Shown piece by piece: positions 29,405 to 38,002 of a DNA stretch of 64,000 nucleotides. Made by a program: the position numbers and the translations under genes. The notes under the pieces were generated by a model, which saw nothing but the letters and a program-made list of their open reading frames with translations, made no database searches and was not told the DNA's origin. The stretch's first letter is position 1. Every line of letters begins with the position of its first letter. This stretch comes from Timema cristinae (Eukaryota > Arthropoda > Insecta > Phasmatodea > Timematidae), in assembly GCA_039000515.1 (NCBI GenBank), contig JBCFYV010000100.1:31174421-31238420 (forward strand), read 5' to 3'.

Positions 29405-32174
29405 GCACCGCGTCTTACTACCCGTTCGGGTTTTACGCACTTACGCTAATGTGTAATGGTAGGGTGATTGTGAGATGAAATGGAGGACCTACAGTTTAAC
29501 GTGGAATCCGAACCACGGTGGAGGCCTGGCATTCCCCACATTCACAAGATGTCTTGTCAGAGGTGAGGGAAGGGTTTGGTAATCATATAAATCTGTGCCG
29601 GGACCGAGGATTGAACCCCGGCCGCCAGCACAGAATCCTGACACCTTACCCCTACACCACCAGGTCACCCAGTTCGATTGTTCTAAGGTCATTAGGACTG
29701 GGTTCTCTTCATGAGAAAAACAAGGTTCAGTTCGATTGTTCTAAGGTCATTAGGACTGGGCTCTCTTCATGAGAAAAACAAGGTTCAGTTCGATTGTTCT
29801 AAGGTCATTAGGACTGGGTTCTCTTCATGAGAAAAACAAGGTTCAGTTCGATTGTTCTAAGTTCATTAGGACTGGGTTCTCTTCATGAGAAAAACAAGGT
29901 TCAGTTCGATTGTTCTAAGGTTATTAGGACTGGGTTCTCTTCATGAGAAAAACAAGGTTCAGTTCGATTGTTCTAAGGTCATTAGGACTGGGCTCTCTTC
30001 ATGAGAAAAACAAGGTTCAGTTCGATTGTTCTAAGGTCATTAGGACTGGGTTCTCTTCATGAGAAAAACAAGGTTCAGTTCGATTGTTCTAAGGTCATTA
30101 GGACTGGGATCTCTTCATGAGAAAAACAAGGTTCAGTTCGATTGTTCTAAGGTCATTAGGACTGGGATCTCTTCATGAGAAAAACAAGGTTCAGTTCGAT
30201 TGTTATTATTATTATTATATTATTATTATTATTATTATTATTATTATGACCGCGTCTTACTACCCGTTCGGGTTATACGCACTTACGCTAATGTGTAATG
30301 GTAGGGTGATTGTGAGATGAAATGGAGGACCTACAGTTTAACGTGGAATCCGAACCACGGTGGAGGCCTGGCATTCCCCACATTCACAAGATGTCTTGTC
30401 AGAGGTGAGGGAAGGGTTTGGTAATCAAATAAATCTGTGCCGGGACCGAGGATTGAACCCCGGCCGCCAGCACAGAAGTCTGACACCTTATCCCTACACC
30501 ACCAGGTCACCCAGTTCAATTGTTCTAAGGTCATTAGGACTGGGCTCTCTTCATGAGAAAAACAAGGTTCAGTTCGATTGTTCTAAGGTCATTAGGACTG
30601 GGTTCTTTTCATGATAAAAACAAGGTTCAGTTCGATTGTTCTAAGGTCATTAGGACTGGTTCTCTTCATGAGAAAAACAAGGTTCAGTTCTATTGTTCCA
30701 AGGTCATTAGGACTGGGTTCTCTTCATGAGAAAAACAAGGTTCAGTTCTATTGTTCCAAGGTCATTAGGACTGGGTTCTCTTCATGAGAAAAACAAGGTT
30801 CAGTTCGATTGTTCTAAGGTCATTAGGACTGGGCTCTCTTCATGAGAAAAACAAGGTTCAGTTCGATTGTTCTAAGGTCATTAGGACTGGGTTCTCTTTA
30901 TGAGAAAAACAAGGTTCAGTCTGAGTATTTCCAAGGTCTGAAGGACCTGTTTCGTCACAGCTTTATCCCCTGCCATTACCTGAAGATGATGCAGCCCGAT
31001 CCTTTGGGCGGCGAGATCCACATGACCTGTATCTCCGTCTTGGGCAGGTCATCAGCCTCGGAGATGGTGTTGATGCACAGCTCGTTGAAGGTGGTCAGCG
31101 AGTCCCCGAACAGCTGGAAGCTACCCACCCTTTGAGGGGAGGCTTCCACCCTGGGGTCCGATGGTTCGACGCCCAGCATGAACCGCGTGAACTGTTGCAG
31201 GTGACCATGGGTTCGAGCCCCCACCAGCGACACTGAGATACAATTTCACATGAATAGGACTATATGGGGATGATTATATTTGAATCAAGTGATTTTCTAG
31301 AATAACCTTTTCCAGCTATACATTTTGTATTTATTTATTTGAGGTATTTAACTTGCACTTGCTGAACCGACTGATCATATCGCCACACAAATATTTCTAT
31401 GAGCGAGCGTGAAAGGGCCTACCAATTCTTATGGTAAAGGTATTTTAACATACCTTCCAGTGTTCTTTACCTGCTACAGTTGACATGGAGCCAATGGCCT
31501 TACTTCTCCTTAAAAGGAAGTTTAGTTGCGGATATTTATCGTTCAATAAAAATCCGTTGACACCAGCTGGATCTGAACCCACAAACATCGGGTCCTGAGG
31601 TGAGTACGTTACCCCAAAACCACCGAAGTTGACTTCAAGTTATAAATGAAAATACACTTTGTATTAATGTGATTAGAAATCATTTTGTTCAACAATTTAT
31701 AGTTTGACGGCGGTCCGTCTGGCTGCTGAACTCTTATATAGTAAAATTGAGTCATCTGCAGATAAAATAAATTAGTTCAGAAAGTGTACGTTAAATTCCT
31801 CAAATTAATAATAGTATTATTATTATTAATAGTATTATTAATATTATTATTAATTATATTAGACCACCTCTGTGATTTATTAGTCAGAGTTCCTGGCTAC
31901 AGATACAGAGGTCCTTGCCGATCCCCGGTGCTTTCAAAATATTTTTCTTTGAAGCATTGTGTCTGTAACGGGGTCAAAATAAGCCTTGTGAAGACAATTG
32001 AGAAGCTATTTCAATAAAGGAGCAGCCGCTAAGGCTTAGAAAACTGAGATTAATGGCTGGAGAGTTAATTGTGCTGACCAAATTACACCCTTTATCCGCA
32101 AGTGATGGCAATATCACCACAAGTGGTGGTGGCCACTTGGCTGGTGTAGCACGCTTGTGAACTCCCAGTATGGA

Positions 32175-32239
<65 letters not shown>

Positions 32240-33434
32240 TAGCACCCCGTCTTACTACCCGTTCGGGTTGTACGCACTTACGCTAATGAGTAGTGGTAAG
32301 GTGATTGTGAGATTAAATGGAGGACCTACAGTTTAACTTGGGATCCGAACCACGGTGGAGGCCTGGCATTCCCCACATTCACAAGATGTCTTGTCAGAGG
32401 TGAAGGAAGGGTTTGGTAATCAGATAAATATGTACTGGGACCGAGGATTGAACCCCGGACCCCTAGCACAGAAGTCTGGATCACCAATAACACACATTTA
32501 ATTACAGTGACTAGGAATCATAAGAAATTTACCCACATTTTCGTGGAGGGAGGTTAGGAAAGCATTTAGGATTAAGCACCCCTAATAAACCCTTCCGAGA
32601 TTGGTACCCCAAATTCCACACCACAGGCAAACCAAACTATATTAGCTTGACATTCAGTCACCGTACCTGGTGTTGTGGATAATTTAATTAATAATATCCA
32701 CTTCAGTGGCCGCATGGTCTAAGGTGCTACACTCGCAGTAGACTAAGTTGCCAATGAGGGTAGATTGAGGTTCGAATATCGGTCATGTATACTGAGGGTG
32801 GTTTTTCCTTAATGGTTTTCCACTCTCCCTCCACGCAAATGTGGATACACTTGCTATAAATATAACCTTCTTAATCCTTAAAACCATCGTAGTAATTAGT
32901 CCATGAACGAATAACACATGGTGCTAAGAAGTATTACTATGATGTTGAGGATCGGATAAACTGTATCAACGCTAGCTAATATAGGCCTATCTGATACCGG
33001 CCCGGAAGGTAGAGGCTTTTATCCCGGTTGAATGAAAATAGTTTTGTTTCTTTTTTAACTCTTGAGTAAAAAAACCTGTTTTACGAGCCCACAAGCGAGC
33101 TATACTGCCCAAATGGCCGCCACCTTAAGTAAGCTACGTTTAATTTTAGGGTTAGATAGCTAATAAAATCGACCCCTGGGGAACCCTTTGAAAATCTTAG
33201 ATACCAAGTCTTAGCCCATTCGGTAAAATAGTTTCGGTTATAATCCTAGTAACAGACGGATGGCATTGCAAAAACTAATTTTTTGGGGGTCAAGGATAAT
33301 ATGAAACGCCGACATTCATCAAAATCTCGAGTTATTATTATTATTATTTTGTCGATCACAATAACTTTCCTTTCTCTACCCGAGGGGTGTGAGAAAGTAT
33401 AAATATAACACAATCAAGATATGATTGTTTTTAA

Positions 33435-33477
<43 letters not shown>

Positions 33478-34737
33478 GCACCGCGTCTTACTACCCGTTC
33501 GGGTTATACGCACTTACGCTAATGTGTAATGGTAGGGTGATTGTGAGATGAAATGAAGGACCTACAGTTTAACGTGGAATCCGAACCACGGTGGTGACCT
33601 GGCATTCCACACATTCACAAGATGTCTTGTCAGAGGTGTAGGAAGGGTTTGGAAATCAGATAAATATGTGCCGGGACCGAGGATTGAACCCCGGCCGCCA
33701 GCACAGAAGTCTGACACCTTACCCCTAGACCACCAGGTCACCCGTTTTTAAATTAAAATAGATTATATCATTGTTTCAAATTTCTTATTTTTTAAGTGGG
33801 GAATGCATAAAACCGCACCTTGATGCTATTTCTGGTTAGGGTGTAGTCTTGTAACTAATATCGCGGTTAATCAGCTGTGTTATGGGCTCTTTGAGTGTAC
33901 ATTTAGACATTAATTTAGGGTACAGAGTAAAATTAAAACTAAAGGAAATAGGAATGGAAAAAAAAATTATTAGTAAATTACTTCATTAAAGAAGAAGAAA
34001 GAAAATGATTGATTCATCGAAGAAAGATAAAGAAATTAATGCACTTCATCGAAGAAATGAAAATAAAGAAAATGTTATTTAAGAAAAATAAAATTCTTAT
34101 TATCCTTAATTCAAGAAAATAAAGCAAGTAATGTACTTCATTGAGGAACGAAAAAAGAAATTAATGTACTGTACACGATTTAAGATAAAGCTAGTAATAT
34201 TATCTTTTTTTATCGACGAATATTTTACTATCTGTTCAGATAATAATAAACGTCATTGAGTAAAAAGAAAGCAAGTAATGTATGTACGCCTTAGAAGAAA
34301 ATTACACTAATAAACTCCTTCACTTCTGACAAGACGTGTATTAATCACAATTTGTGAACGTGAGGAATGACAGGCCTCCACCGTGGTTCGGATTCCACGT
34401 TAAACTGTAGGTCCTCCATTTCATCTCACAATCACCCTACCATTACACATTAGCGTAAGTGTGTACAACCCGAACGGGTAGTAAGACGCGGTGCTAATAA
34501 TAATAATAAATTAAGTTATTTACTTTATCAGATTAAAAAAAAACGTAAGTACTCACGCGTGTAGACTGAGCCGGGAACGTACTTGTCCGGTTCTCCACTG
34601 ACAAGGATCTTAAAACCATTATCCCCAGGACTCTTGAGGGATATAGAATGATCTGGACCAGGCTCCCTAAGACATGACACAGCTAGAGTCGTCCGCGCTA
34701 GCAGCCCCGTCATGAGTAGCACTGCTAAGGACATCAT
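14353..34737 (-). CDS. fat-spondin: F-spondin (spondin-1 / fat-spondin type), 13 coding exons
   Basis: Secreted extracellular-matrix protein of the F-spondin family, known for roles in cell adhesion and axon guidance. Coding exons on the minus strand: 34737-34557, 31232-30980, 27534-27390, 26919-26714, 26410-26287, 24913-24784, 23390-23160, 22388-22217, 20294-20063, 18521-18320, 17507-17337, 15972-15797, 14436-14353. Order of parts: signal peptide, Reeler, Spondin_N, TSR1-3, Kunitz, TSR4, stop. All donors are GT and all acceptors AG, and phases agree across every junction. Exons 4, 6 and 7 each lack one base relative to the frame on both sides; allowing for these, the total is 770 codons including stop, a normal family length. 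Either the assembly has one-base errors or the allele is damaged. The upstream start at 34809 is an alternative. Confidence 0.9.
14437..15796 (-). other. F-spondin intron 12
   Basis: AT-rich, with a GA dinucleotide run near 15180 and a tandem repeat of about 50 bp at 15545-15750. No other repeat recognised. Confidence 0.6.
15545..15750. repeat. Imperfect tandem repeat, period about 50 bp
   Basis: Four decayed units share GACAAAAGTTCACTTAATCTC and ATCTAAAA/ATGTTGTCAT; starts near 15551, 15602, 15657 and 15697. They end about 50 bp from the exon 12 donor. Confidence 0.6.
15797..15972 (-). CDS. fat-spondin: F-spondin exon 12: linker and start of TSR4
   Basis: Encodes an acidic linker ([15 protein letters not shown]) and then the TSR start [20 protein letters not shown], with the WxxW tryptophans used for C-mannosylation in the family and the CSVTCG core. 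The donor is GTCCGT at 15796. Two in-phase acceptors, at 15972 and 15978, differ by two codons. Confidence 0.88.
16336..16700. mobile_element. Foldback MITE (TTAA-bounded), copy 2
   Basis: TTAA lies on both sides (16332-16335, 16701-16704). The ends GATGGGATGCAAGGGGATG and CATCCCCTTTCATCCCACC are inverted repeats. The halves pair almost along their full length around an AT-rich centre. Lies in F-spondin intron 11. Confidence 0.75.
17037..17200 (+). mobile_element. Another tRNA-headed SINE (SINE-E), single copy
   Basis: The head CCCCGTGGTGTAGTGGTCAG has an A-box-like TGGTGTAGTGG, and GGGTTTAATTCCC is a B-box-like motif with normal spacing. The body is unlike SINE-A to SINE-D and no shared tail is visible. 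Confidence 0.5.
17337..17507 (-). CDS. fat-spondin: F-spondin exon 11: Kunitz domain
   Basis: One exon holds a complete BPTI/Kunitz domain with all six cysteines in the standard spacing: VC, GPC, MC, GGC, EC, TC. The core [13 protein letters not shown] is textbook. The residue after the second cysteine (P1) is Arg, which in this family favours trypsin-like proteases. Kunitz domains are known in some insect F-spondins and absent from vertebrate spondin-1. Phase-1 junctions on both sides make it a symmetrical module that could be gained or skipped without a frame change. Confidence 0.93.
17735..18006 (+). mobile_element. SINE-C copy
   Basis: tRNA-like head (CAGTCGGTAGCATGTCTG; B box GGTTCGATTCC) and a body with GAGTTAACGGCTGGGGACTGG. 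The body is shared in reverse by 19119-19395. Lies in F-spondin intron 10. Confidence 0.65.
18320..18521 (-). CDS. fat-spondin: F-spondin exon 10: TSR3
   Basis: Encodes [20 protein letters not shown], then six-cysteine TSR spacing ending RPCVNQPEC. Acceptor GTGTTTTAG, donor GTACGTAG. The exon carries a whole TSR, as is usual in this family. Confidence 0.92.
18977..19735. mobile_element. DNA transposon or MITE with ~120-bp terminal inverted repeats
   Basis: The left end CAGGGTGTACC and, in reverse, the right end CAGGATGTACC begin inverted repeats that stay similar for about 120 bp (both contain GACACAAAAACAAT and TATAAACATGTG). It is flanked by TATA on both sides. It has no transposase frame and carries a SINE-C inside. 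Lies in F-spondin intron 9. Confidence 0.7.
19119..19395 (-). mobile_element. SINE-C copy with tail of the SINE-D type, nested
   Basis: On the minus strand it reads head to tail. The head is a tRNA-like stretch at 19308-19382 with TAGCTCAGTGGTTAGAGC and GGGTTCGATTCCC. The SINE-C body has TTAACGGCTGGGGGCTGG, and the tail reads CAGAAAGTGCACGTTAAATA. The head resembles a tRNA, but its acceptor stem is imperfect. Confidence 0.65.
19776..20024 (+). mobile_element. SINE-B copy
   Basis: Head GGTTCAGTGGTCGCGTGATAG, body with CTCCATGCAAATG, and the shared tail CCCGAACGGGAGTAAGACG. Ends only about 40 bp before the exon 9 donor on the other strand. Confidence 0.75.
20063..20294 (-). CDS. fat-spondin: F-spondin exon 9: TSR2
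   Basis: Encodes an acidic lead-in ([11 protein letters not shown]), then [20 protein letters not shown] with six-cysteine spacing ending KCMMPPC. The second aromatic of the WxxW motif is replaced by Leu (WSQL), so only one Trp remains. Acceptor TTTTACCCAG, donor GTTAGT. Confidence 0.92.
20678..20728 (-). mobile_element. SINE tail fragment
   Basis: Shared hairpin tail in minus orientation (ACGTCTTACTAACCATTCGG), followed by GTACTAACT. No body or head. Confidence 0.5.
20735..21206 (+). mobile_element. Unclassified interspersed repeat
   Basis: Begins GTTGCCCGCGGCTTTGCTCGC and ends near CAGTCAGTCAGTCAGGAC. This layout is common for a widespread class of insect interspersed repeats. No protein-coding signature is visible, and I cannot place it in a superfamily. 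Confidence 0.4.
21230..21402 (-). mobile_element. SINE-B copy, tail missing
   Basis: Minus orientation: body GTGTGGAGAGAGATAGTGG and head CTGTCATCGGCAATCTAGTC, followed by GCCACCGAAGC. No hairpin tail adjoins it. Confidence 0.6.
21952..22058 (-). mobile_element. SINE-D fragment
   Basis: The segment CCAAGGGAAGTTGTGCTGCA with TTCGTTGACATCAACTGGGC matches the head and body of SINE-D in minus orientation. The tail is absent. Confidence 0.5.
22217..22388 (-). CDS. fat-spondin: F-spondin exon 8: TSR1
   Basis: Encodes [20 protein letters not shown] and ends with CVASLPEC, a complete six-cysteine TSR. Acceptor ATCTCTTAG, donor GTAAGT. The first aromatic of the WxxW motif is Tyr. Frame intact. Confidence 0.92.
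23160..23390 (-). CDS. fat-spondin: F-spondin exon 7: end of Spondin_N, with one-base frame break
   Basis: The first part reads [20 protein letters not shown] and continues to Arg-Ala-Pro near 23317. From there the matching frame ([19 protein letters not shown]) is displaced by one base, and the original frame meets a stop. One missing base in the CCCCTT region of the coding strand explains it. The later part encodes [15 protein letters not shown], an acidic stretch and the junction to TSR1. Acceptor AACTTCTAG, donor GTGAGT. Confidence 0.85.
23914..24278. mobile_element. Foldback MITE (TTAA-bounded), copy 3
   Basis: TTAA at 23910-23913 and 24279-24282; ends GGTGG and CCACC. The inner arms TTCTTCACATGGTAACTTCAA and TTGATATCACCATGTGAGGA are inverted. 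Lies in F-spondin intron 6. Confidence 0.78.
24784..24913 (-). CDS. fat-spondin: F-spondin exon 6: Spondin_N core, with one-base frame break at its end
   Basis: Encodes [16 protein letters not shown] and [12 protein letters not shown], the most conserved Spondin_N motifs, with two cysteines (LCQTDC). The last codons at GGCATTTTTATATG need one more T to give the family-typical aromatic-Met end and to join exon 7 in frame. The run of five T is a likely place for a base-count error. Donor GTCAGT. Confidence 0.87.
25070..25470 (+). mobile_element. Decayed LINE ORF2 C-terminal fragment
   Basis: Frames in this stretch give [19 protein letters not shown], then [10 protein letters not shown] and a WIELAQDRD-like end. 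This is a signature of the C-terminus of jockey/CR1-like LINE ORF2 proteins in arthropods. Multiple frame breaks. Lies in F-spondin intron 5. Confidence 0.65.
25898..26134 (+). mobile_element. SINE-B copy
   Basis: Head CCCGCCTCGGTGGCCACATG, body CTCCATGCAAATGC, and a tail with GGGTAGTAATACGCGGTGCT. Lies in F-spondin intron 5. Confidence 0.8.
26287..26410 (-). CDS. fat-spondin: F-spondin exon 5: Spondin_N
   Basis: Encodes [18 protein letters not shown], then [16 protein letters not shown], matching the Spondin_N middle region. Acceptor TATTTTGCAG, donor GTGAGT. Frame intact; ends in phase 1. Confidence 0.9.
26714..26919 (-). CDS. fat-spondin: F-spondin exon 4: start of Spondin_N, with one-base frame break
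   Basis: Starts after TTGGTTTACAG with [20 protein letters not shown], then meets an in-frame stop. From 26860 down, the next frame gives [19 protein letters not shown] and [25 protein letters not shown] sequence to the donor GTAAG at 26713. Both halves are clear Spondin_N, contiguous and in the right order, so one base is missing at about 26861. No GT-AG pair could remove the break. Confidence 0.87.
26998..27236 (+). mobile_element. SINE-B copy
   Basis: Head CCCACTTCAGTAGCCACATGG, B box GGTTCAATCCC, body CTCCTTCCACACAAATGC. The tail is decayed. Lies in F-spondin intron 3. Confidence 0.75.
27390..27534 (-). CDS. fat-spondin: F-spondin exon 3: Reeler to Spondin_N junction
   Basis: Encodes [20 protein letters not shown] and [11 protein letters not shown], matching the family's segment after the Reeler domain, which has a Cys-Cys-x-Cys cluster. 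Acceptor TTGATTCCAG; donor GTGACT is weaker than consensus. Frame intact; ends at a codon boundary. Confidence 0.9.
27590..27923 (+). mobile_element. Unclassified interspersed repeat
   Basis: Matches 39425-39765: both contain GTTTACCCACTTCCAG, GAGCTAGAAACTT, CTTGTGGCTAAACGGTAA and GGCGGAGCCCCCAACGA-like ends. Non-coding; class unknown. Confidence 0.55.
27924..28120 (-). mobile_element. SINE-A, 5'-truncated copy
   Basis: Tail and half the body only; the head is missing. The target-site duplication TAAATGTAGTT (27914-27924 and 28123-28133) shows the truncation happened at insertion, as in LINE-type reverse transcription from the 3' end. Confidence 0.85.
29347..29670 (-). mobile_element. SINE-A inside the 58-bp array, copy 1
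   Basis: Full length with a long ATT tract. The target-site duplication AGTTCGATTGTT (29335-29346, 29671-29682) is part of the 58-bp unit. Confidence 0.92.
30205..30512 (-). mobile_element. SINE-A inside the 58-bp array, copy 2
   Basis: Nearly identical to copy 1. It is flanked by the same 12 bases at the same position in the unit (30193-30204; AGTTCAATTGTT at 30513-30524). Most likely a co-amplified duplicate rather than a second insertion. Confidence 0.92.
30980..31232 (-). CDS. fat-spondin: F-spondin exon 2: Reeler domain
   Basis: Encodes most of the Reeler domain: [36 protein letters not shown] and [19 protein letters not shown], matching the conserved core with its disulfide cysteines. 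Acceptor TTGTATCTCAG, donor GTAATG. Frame intact; ends in phase 2. Confidence 0.92.
31326..31634 (-). mobile_element. SINE-D copy
   Basis: Minus orientation: tail TTGAGGTATTTAACTTGCAC, body CTATGAGCGAGCGTGAAAGG, head with ACATCGGGTCCTGAGG. Lies in F-spondin intron 1. Confidence 0.7.
31770..31802 (+). mobile_element. SINE-D tail-only fragment
   Basis: Carries only CAGAAAGTGTACGTTAAATT and following bases of the SINE-C/D tail, and runs into an ATT-rich microsatellite. Confidence 0.45.
32177..32479 (-). mobile_element. SINE-A copy, head incomplete
   Basis: Long ATT tract, then tail and body. The last 30 bp of the head are lost after CACAGAAGTCTGG. Lies in F-spondin intron 1. Confidence 0.85.
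32696..32938 (+). mobile_element. SINE-B copy
   Basis: Head ATCCACTTCAGTGGCCGCATG, B box GGTTCGAATATC, body CTCCCTCCACGCAAATG. The tail hairpin is lost but GGTGCTAAG remains. Confidence 0.78.
33438..33743 (-). mobile_element. SINE-A copy, full-length
   Basis: Intact head, body, hairpin tail and ATT tract. Target-site duplication GTTTTTAAATTA on both sides. Confidence 0.92.
34315..34508 (+). mobile_element. SINE-A, 5'-truncated copy
   Basis: Starts in the body at CTTCACTTCTGACAAGACG and runs to the hairpin tail and TAA repeats. Ends about 50 bp from the exon 1 donor of F-spondin. Confidence 0.82.
34557..34737 (-). CDS. fat-spondin: F-spondin exon 1: signal peptide and start of Reeler
   Basis: Start chosen at the double Met (34737), giving the signal peptide [19 protein letters not shown]. 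This is followed by VSCLREPGP, the first Reeler cysteine, and [10 protein letters not shown] before donor GTGAGT. The same frame is open to an ATG at 34809 that directly follows a good acceptor (TTTGTTCATCTTTAG), so an upstream untranslated exon is likely and a longer N-terminus is possible. Confidence 0.85.
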
Positions 34738-35154
34738 CTGGTTCAAAAACAATTCACAAACTCTCAGGGTAATGACATCACCATAATCAGGTCTCGGGTT
34801 TTTGATCATCTAAAGATGAACAAAAACAAGATCTTCTCCACTTTGTCGCAATTATTATCTCCAAGCTCCTCTCTATAAGGTCACTTGTATGAACAAATCT
34901 CACAAGGCAGTGTCTGATACGATTCTTGGTCATTTTCCCCTATTTTTTGATCGTTAATATGTCTATTTTGGAAAAATAAGATTAATAAAGAGACTCATTC
35001 ATTAATTTAACGAAATATTTTAGTTTTATTTTGAACAAAATCACATTTAGATCAAATTCTTTGTAAAAATCACAACAAAAGTTTCATCACTGAATAAAGT
35101 CATATAATTTCACAAGAACATGATATCAAAAAGAGAAGTTGAATAAGATTTAAG

Positions 35155-35610
35155 GTAACTTTTAATGAATGTCAAATCGTAAACCTCGTCTTAAAATGTA
35201 GCTTAAACATTTGACACATCTATAGTGTTTCATATTATAATTGTTTTTAATGAAGTAATTGCTTTTAATGAATGACAAATCGTAAACCTCGTCTTAAAAT
35301 GTAACTTAAACATTTGACACATTTATAGTGCTTCATATTATAATTGCTTTTTATGAATTAATTGCTTTTAATGAATGACAAATCGTAAACCTCGACTTAA
35401 AATGTAACTTAAATATTTGACACATCTATAGTGCTTCATATTATAATTGCTTTTAATGAATTAATTGCTTTTAATGAATGTCAAATCGTAAACCTCGTGT
35501 TAAAATGTGGCTTAAACATTTGACACATCTATATTGCTTCATATTATAATTGCTTTTAATGAATTAATTGCTTTTAATGAATGTCAAATCGTAAACCTCG
35601 TCTTGTATTT
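35155..35610. repeat. 103-bp tandem repeat upstream of F-spondin
   Basis: About 4.4 units. TTTAATGAATG starts at 35161, 35264, 35367 and roughly 35470 and 35573, each followed by CAAATCGTAAACCTCG and later CATTTGACACAT. AT-rich; about 400-850 bp upstream of the F-spondin start. Confidence 0.9.
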
Positions 35611-35989
35611 CGTCTCTTTAAAGTTTTTATCGACATAACTTGCGGTCTTATGGAAATAAAGAGCAGGGAGGGGGTACAAGCCAAGTTTATACCCCTTCCC
35701 TCTTTCACTGAACCCAACGGATAGTTAAATTAGCGTCATCTGGTCGCTGTTTATGTTATTGGCCTTTGGTAGAGCGTGATAATGATGAAGACTATTCGAC
35801 GAAAGACAGACCCACTTTCAACAAATGAGTCACAAGTCTGGACGTTCAGGCACATCGTAAACGGATCCAAATATTACGTTCGCGGAAAAGGTTTTTCAAG
35901 CTGGTTTCTGTACCACCATTGGGGGCTGATTTTGATTAATAAAATACATCGCTAATTTCAAATAATAGATTTATTCTATTATTCAGAAA

Positions 35990-35994
<5 letters not shown>

Positions 35995-36040
<46 letters not shown>

Positions 36041-36308
36041 GCACCACGTCTTACTACCTGTTCGGGTTGTACGCACTTACGCTAATGTGTAATGTTAAGG
36101 TGATTGTGAGATGAAATGGAGGACCTACAATTTAACGTGGAATCCGAACCACGGTGGAGGCCTGGCATTCCCTACATTCATAAGATGTCTTGTCAGAGGT
36201 GAAGGAAGGGTTTGGCATTCAGATAAAATTGTGCCGGGACCGAGGATTGAACCCTGGATCCCCATCACAGAAGTCTTGACACCTTACCCCTCGCTCACCA
36301 GGTCACCT
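35995..36308 (-). mobile_element. SINE-A copy, full-length
   Basis: 16-bp target-site duplication TTATTCAGAAATCATT at 35979-35994 and 36309-36324. Head, body and tail all present. Confidence 0.92.
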
Positions 36309-37360
36309 TTATTCAGAAATCATTCGCATTTCATTTGAATGAAAATCTAACCCGATTCCTATGACTGTAGTGGACTTGTAACACGTTTCAGTTATATAAA
36401 ACCTACGAGATATTAATTTGATGCATCTACCGATGCAAAATGGCCGAATCATTAGATTTGGGCACTTACCTCTACGGAGCAACAATCCACAATCTTGGTT
36501 TAAATGTTTGCTGTGCTTTTTCCGTGCGCTACATTTGTTTCTATAGAGTTCTTGCTGGCGATGGGGAATTAAAGATACAAATCCCGGCTGGTAGTACTGA
36601 GATGTTTTTTCTTCTAAATAGTTCCTTATTCTACCTCCATTAGAATGCGAACACATTTCCTTTTAAAATAAGTTATATTTATTGGTTACTATTTTTGAAA
36701 AACTTGAAATTTTTTGAAAATGGCTCTAACAATTTTGTTTAAAATATATATCATAGTGTTTTACATTATGAATAGCCCTGTATATTTATTTTCCGCGGAA
36801 AATTGATTAATAGATAGTTTATAAGTGACTATTACTTATGTTTTAAATTCAAAATATTTCGAAAATGGCTTTAATCTTTTTAATAAAATTGGATACCCAG
36901 GCCGAGTTATATATTATAATTTATAAATAGCAATATTGTAGAAAACCCAGGGCTGAGGGAGTGATTCCGGAACCCCCTATAATCTGATGACCCCTCCCCC
37001 CCCCCCCCCCCCCCATAGGAGGGTTCATACAACAAACTTTTATAGGCTAAAGGTATAGTACAATTTTTTAGTGGAACCCCCTAGAAAAATTGTCTTTCTA
37101 CGCCCTTGGCCTGAAGGGTTAGTAAGACGTGTAGCACAAACAAAATAAATAAAGCGTGTTTAATTGTACTAATTATAAAACAAAGCCATATGTATTTTCT
37201 ACACAACTGAAGAGGTTTGTAAGATTTTGGATAAATGTTCAAAAAATGTTTTACACATGAGTTGGAGATTTAGATCATGAACTGATTGAACGCTCAAAGC
37301 ACCGTGAGCTTCAAAACATTCGTAGTGTTTTTACATCACGAAAATATTAAATTTTAACCC

Positions 37361-37612
37361 ACTTCGGTGGCCGAATGGTCTAAGGCGTTTCTTTTGCAAT
37401 AGATTGGCATACCAATGACGGGGAAAATCAAGATTCTAATCGCGGTCGCATTTACTGAGAATGTTTTTTCCCCCTAAAATGATCTTCCACTCTCCTTCTA
37501 CGTAAATGCATGTAAACTTAATCTGAATTCAACATTTCTCATCCCTAACACATCATAGTAATTAAAACATATGAATACAGTTCGGACGGGTAGTAAGGCG
37601 CGGTGCTAAGAT
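37361..37612 (+). mobile_element. SINE-B copy, full-length
   Basis: Head CCCACTTCGGTGGCCGAATGG, TCTAAGGCG, body CTCCTTCTACGTAAATGC, tail CGGACGGGTAGTAAGGCGCGG. Another weaker SINE-B-like stretch follows at about 37675-37840. Confidence 0.82.
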
Positions 37613-38002
37613 ACATATTAATTTTATTTAATCTAGATAAAAAAATATTGTTGGGCACATGGATTCATTCTAATCTGGTCCAGTAGTCTAGTTCAAATTC
37701 CGGTCAAGTGTACTAAGGGCGGGTTTTTAAATGCAAATGCGGGTACGTTTCCTGTATATTCTACCTTCCTCACACCTACTCCATTGGTGTAGATATGTGG
37801 ATAGTCCGGATGGGGAGTGATCTGGAGTGCGCGTGGATAAAGGAGATTTAATATCAAGACTTTTAAAATATGGTCGGTTGCAACATTTGACAGCAAACTT
37901 CAAACATGACAAAGTATTAACTTAAGTAATTTATAAACTCACTAACGTTTATAATGGAGAAGAATAATTTTGAAAGCTTGGAGATGTGTTGCTGGAGGAG
38001 AA

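Larger units (their letters stand above)
28356..30926. repeat. 58-bp minisatellite in F-spondin intron 2
   Basis: About 33 units of 58 bp, each containing AAGGTCATTAGGACTGGG and CTTCATGAGAAAAACAAGG. Units are nearly identical, with a few recurring variants (GGTTCTC/GGCTCTC, GTTCTAAGG/GTTCCAAGG). Two SINE-A copies interrupt it at the same phase. The array ends about 54 bp from the exon 2 donor. Short open frames that run through it are by-products of the repeat. Confidence 0.95.

Noticed and set aside
29489..30614. Pairs of open frames of 67-97 residues
   Set aside because: They are translations of SINE-A and the 58-bp minisatellite, recurring identically at each copy.
28356..30926. Regularly spaced repeats that might suggest a CRISPR-like array
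   Set aside because: The whole 58-bp unit is conserved, with no unique spacers, and the setting is an animal intron.
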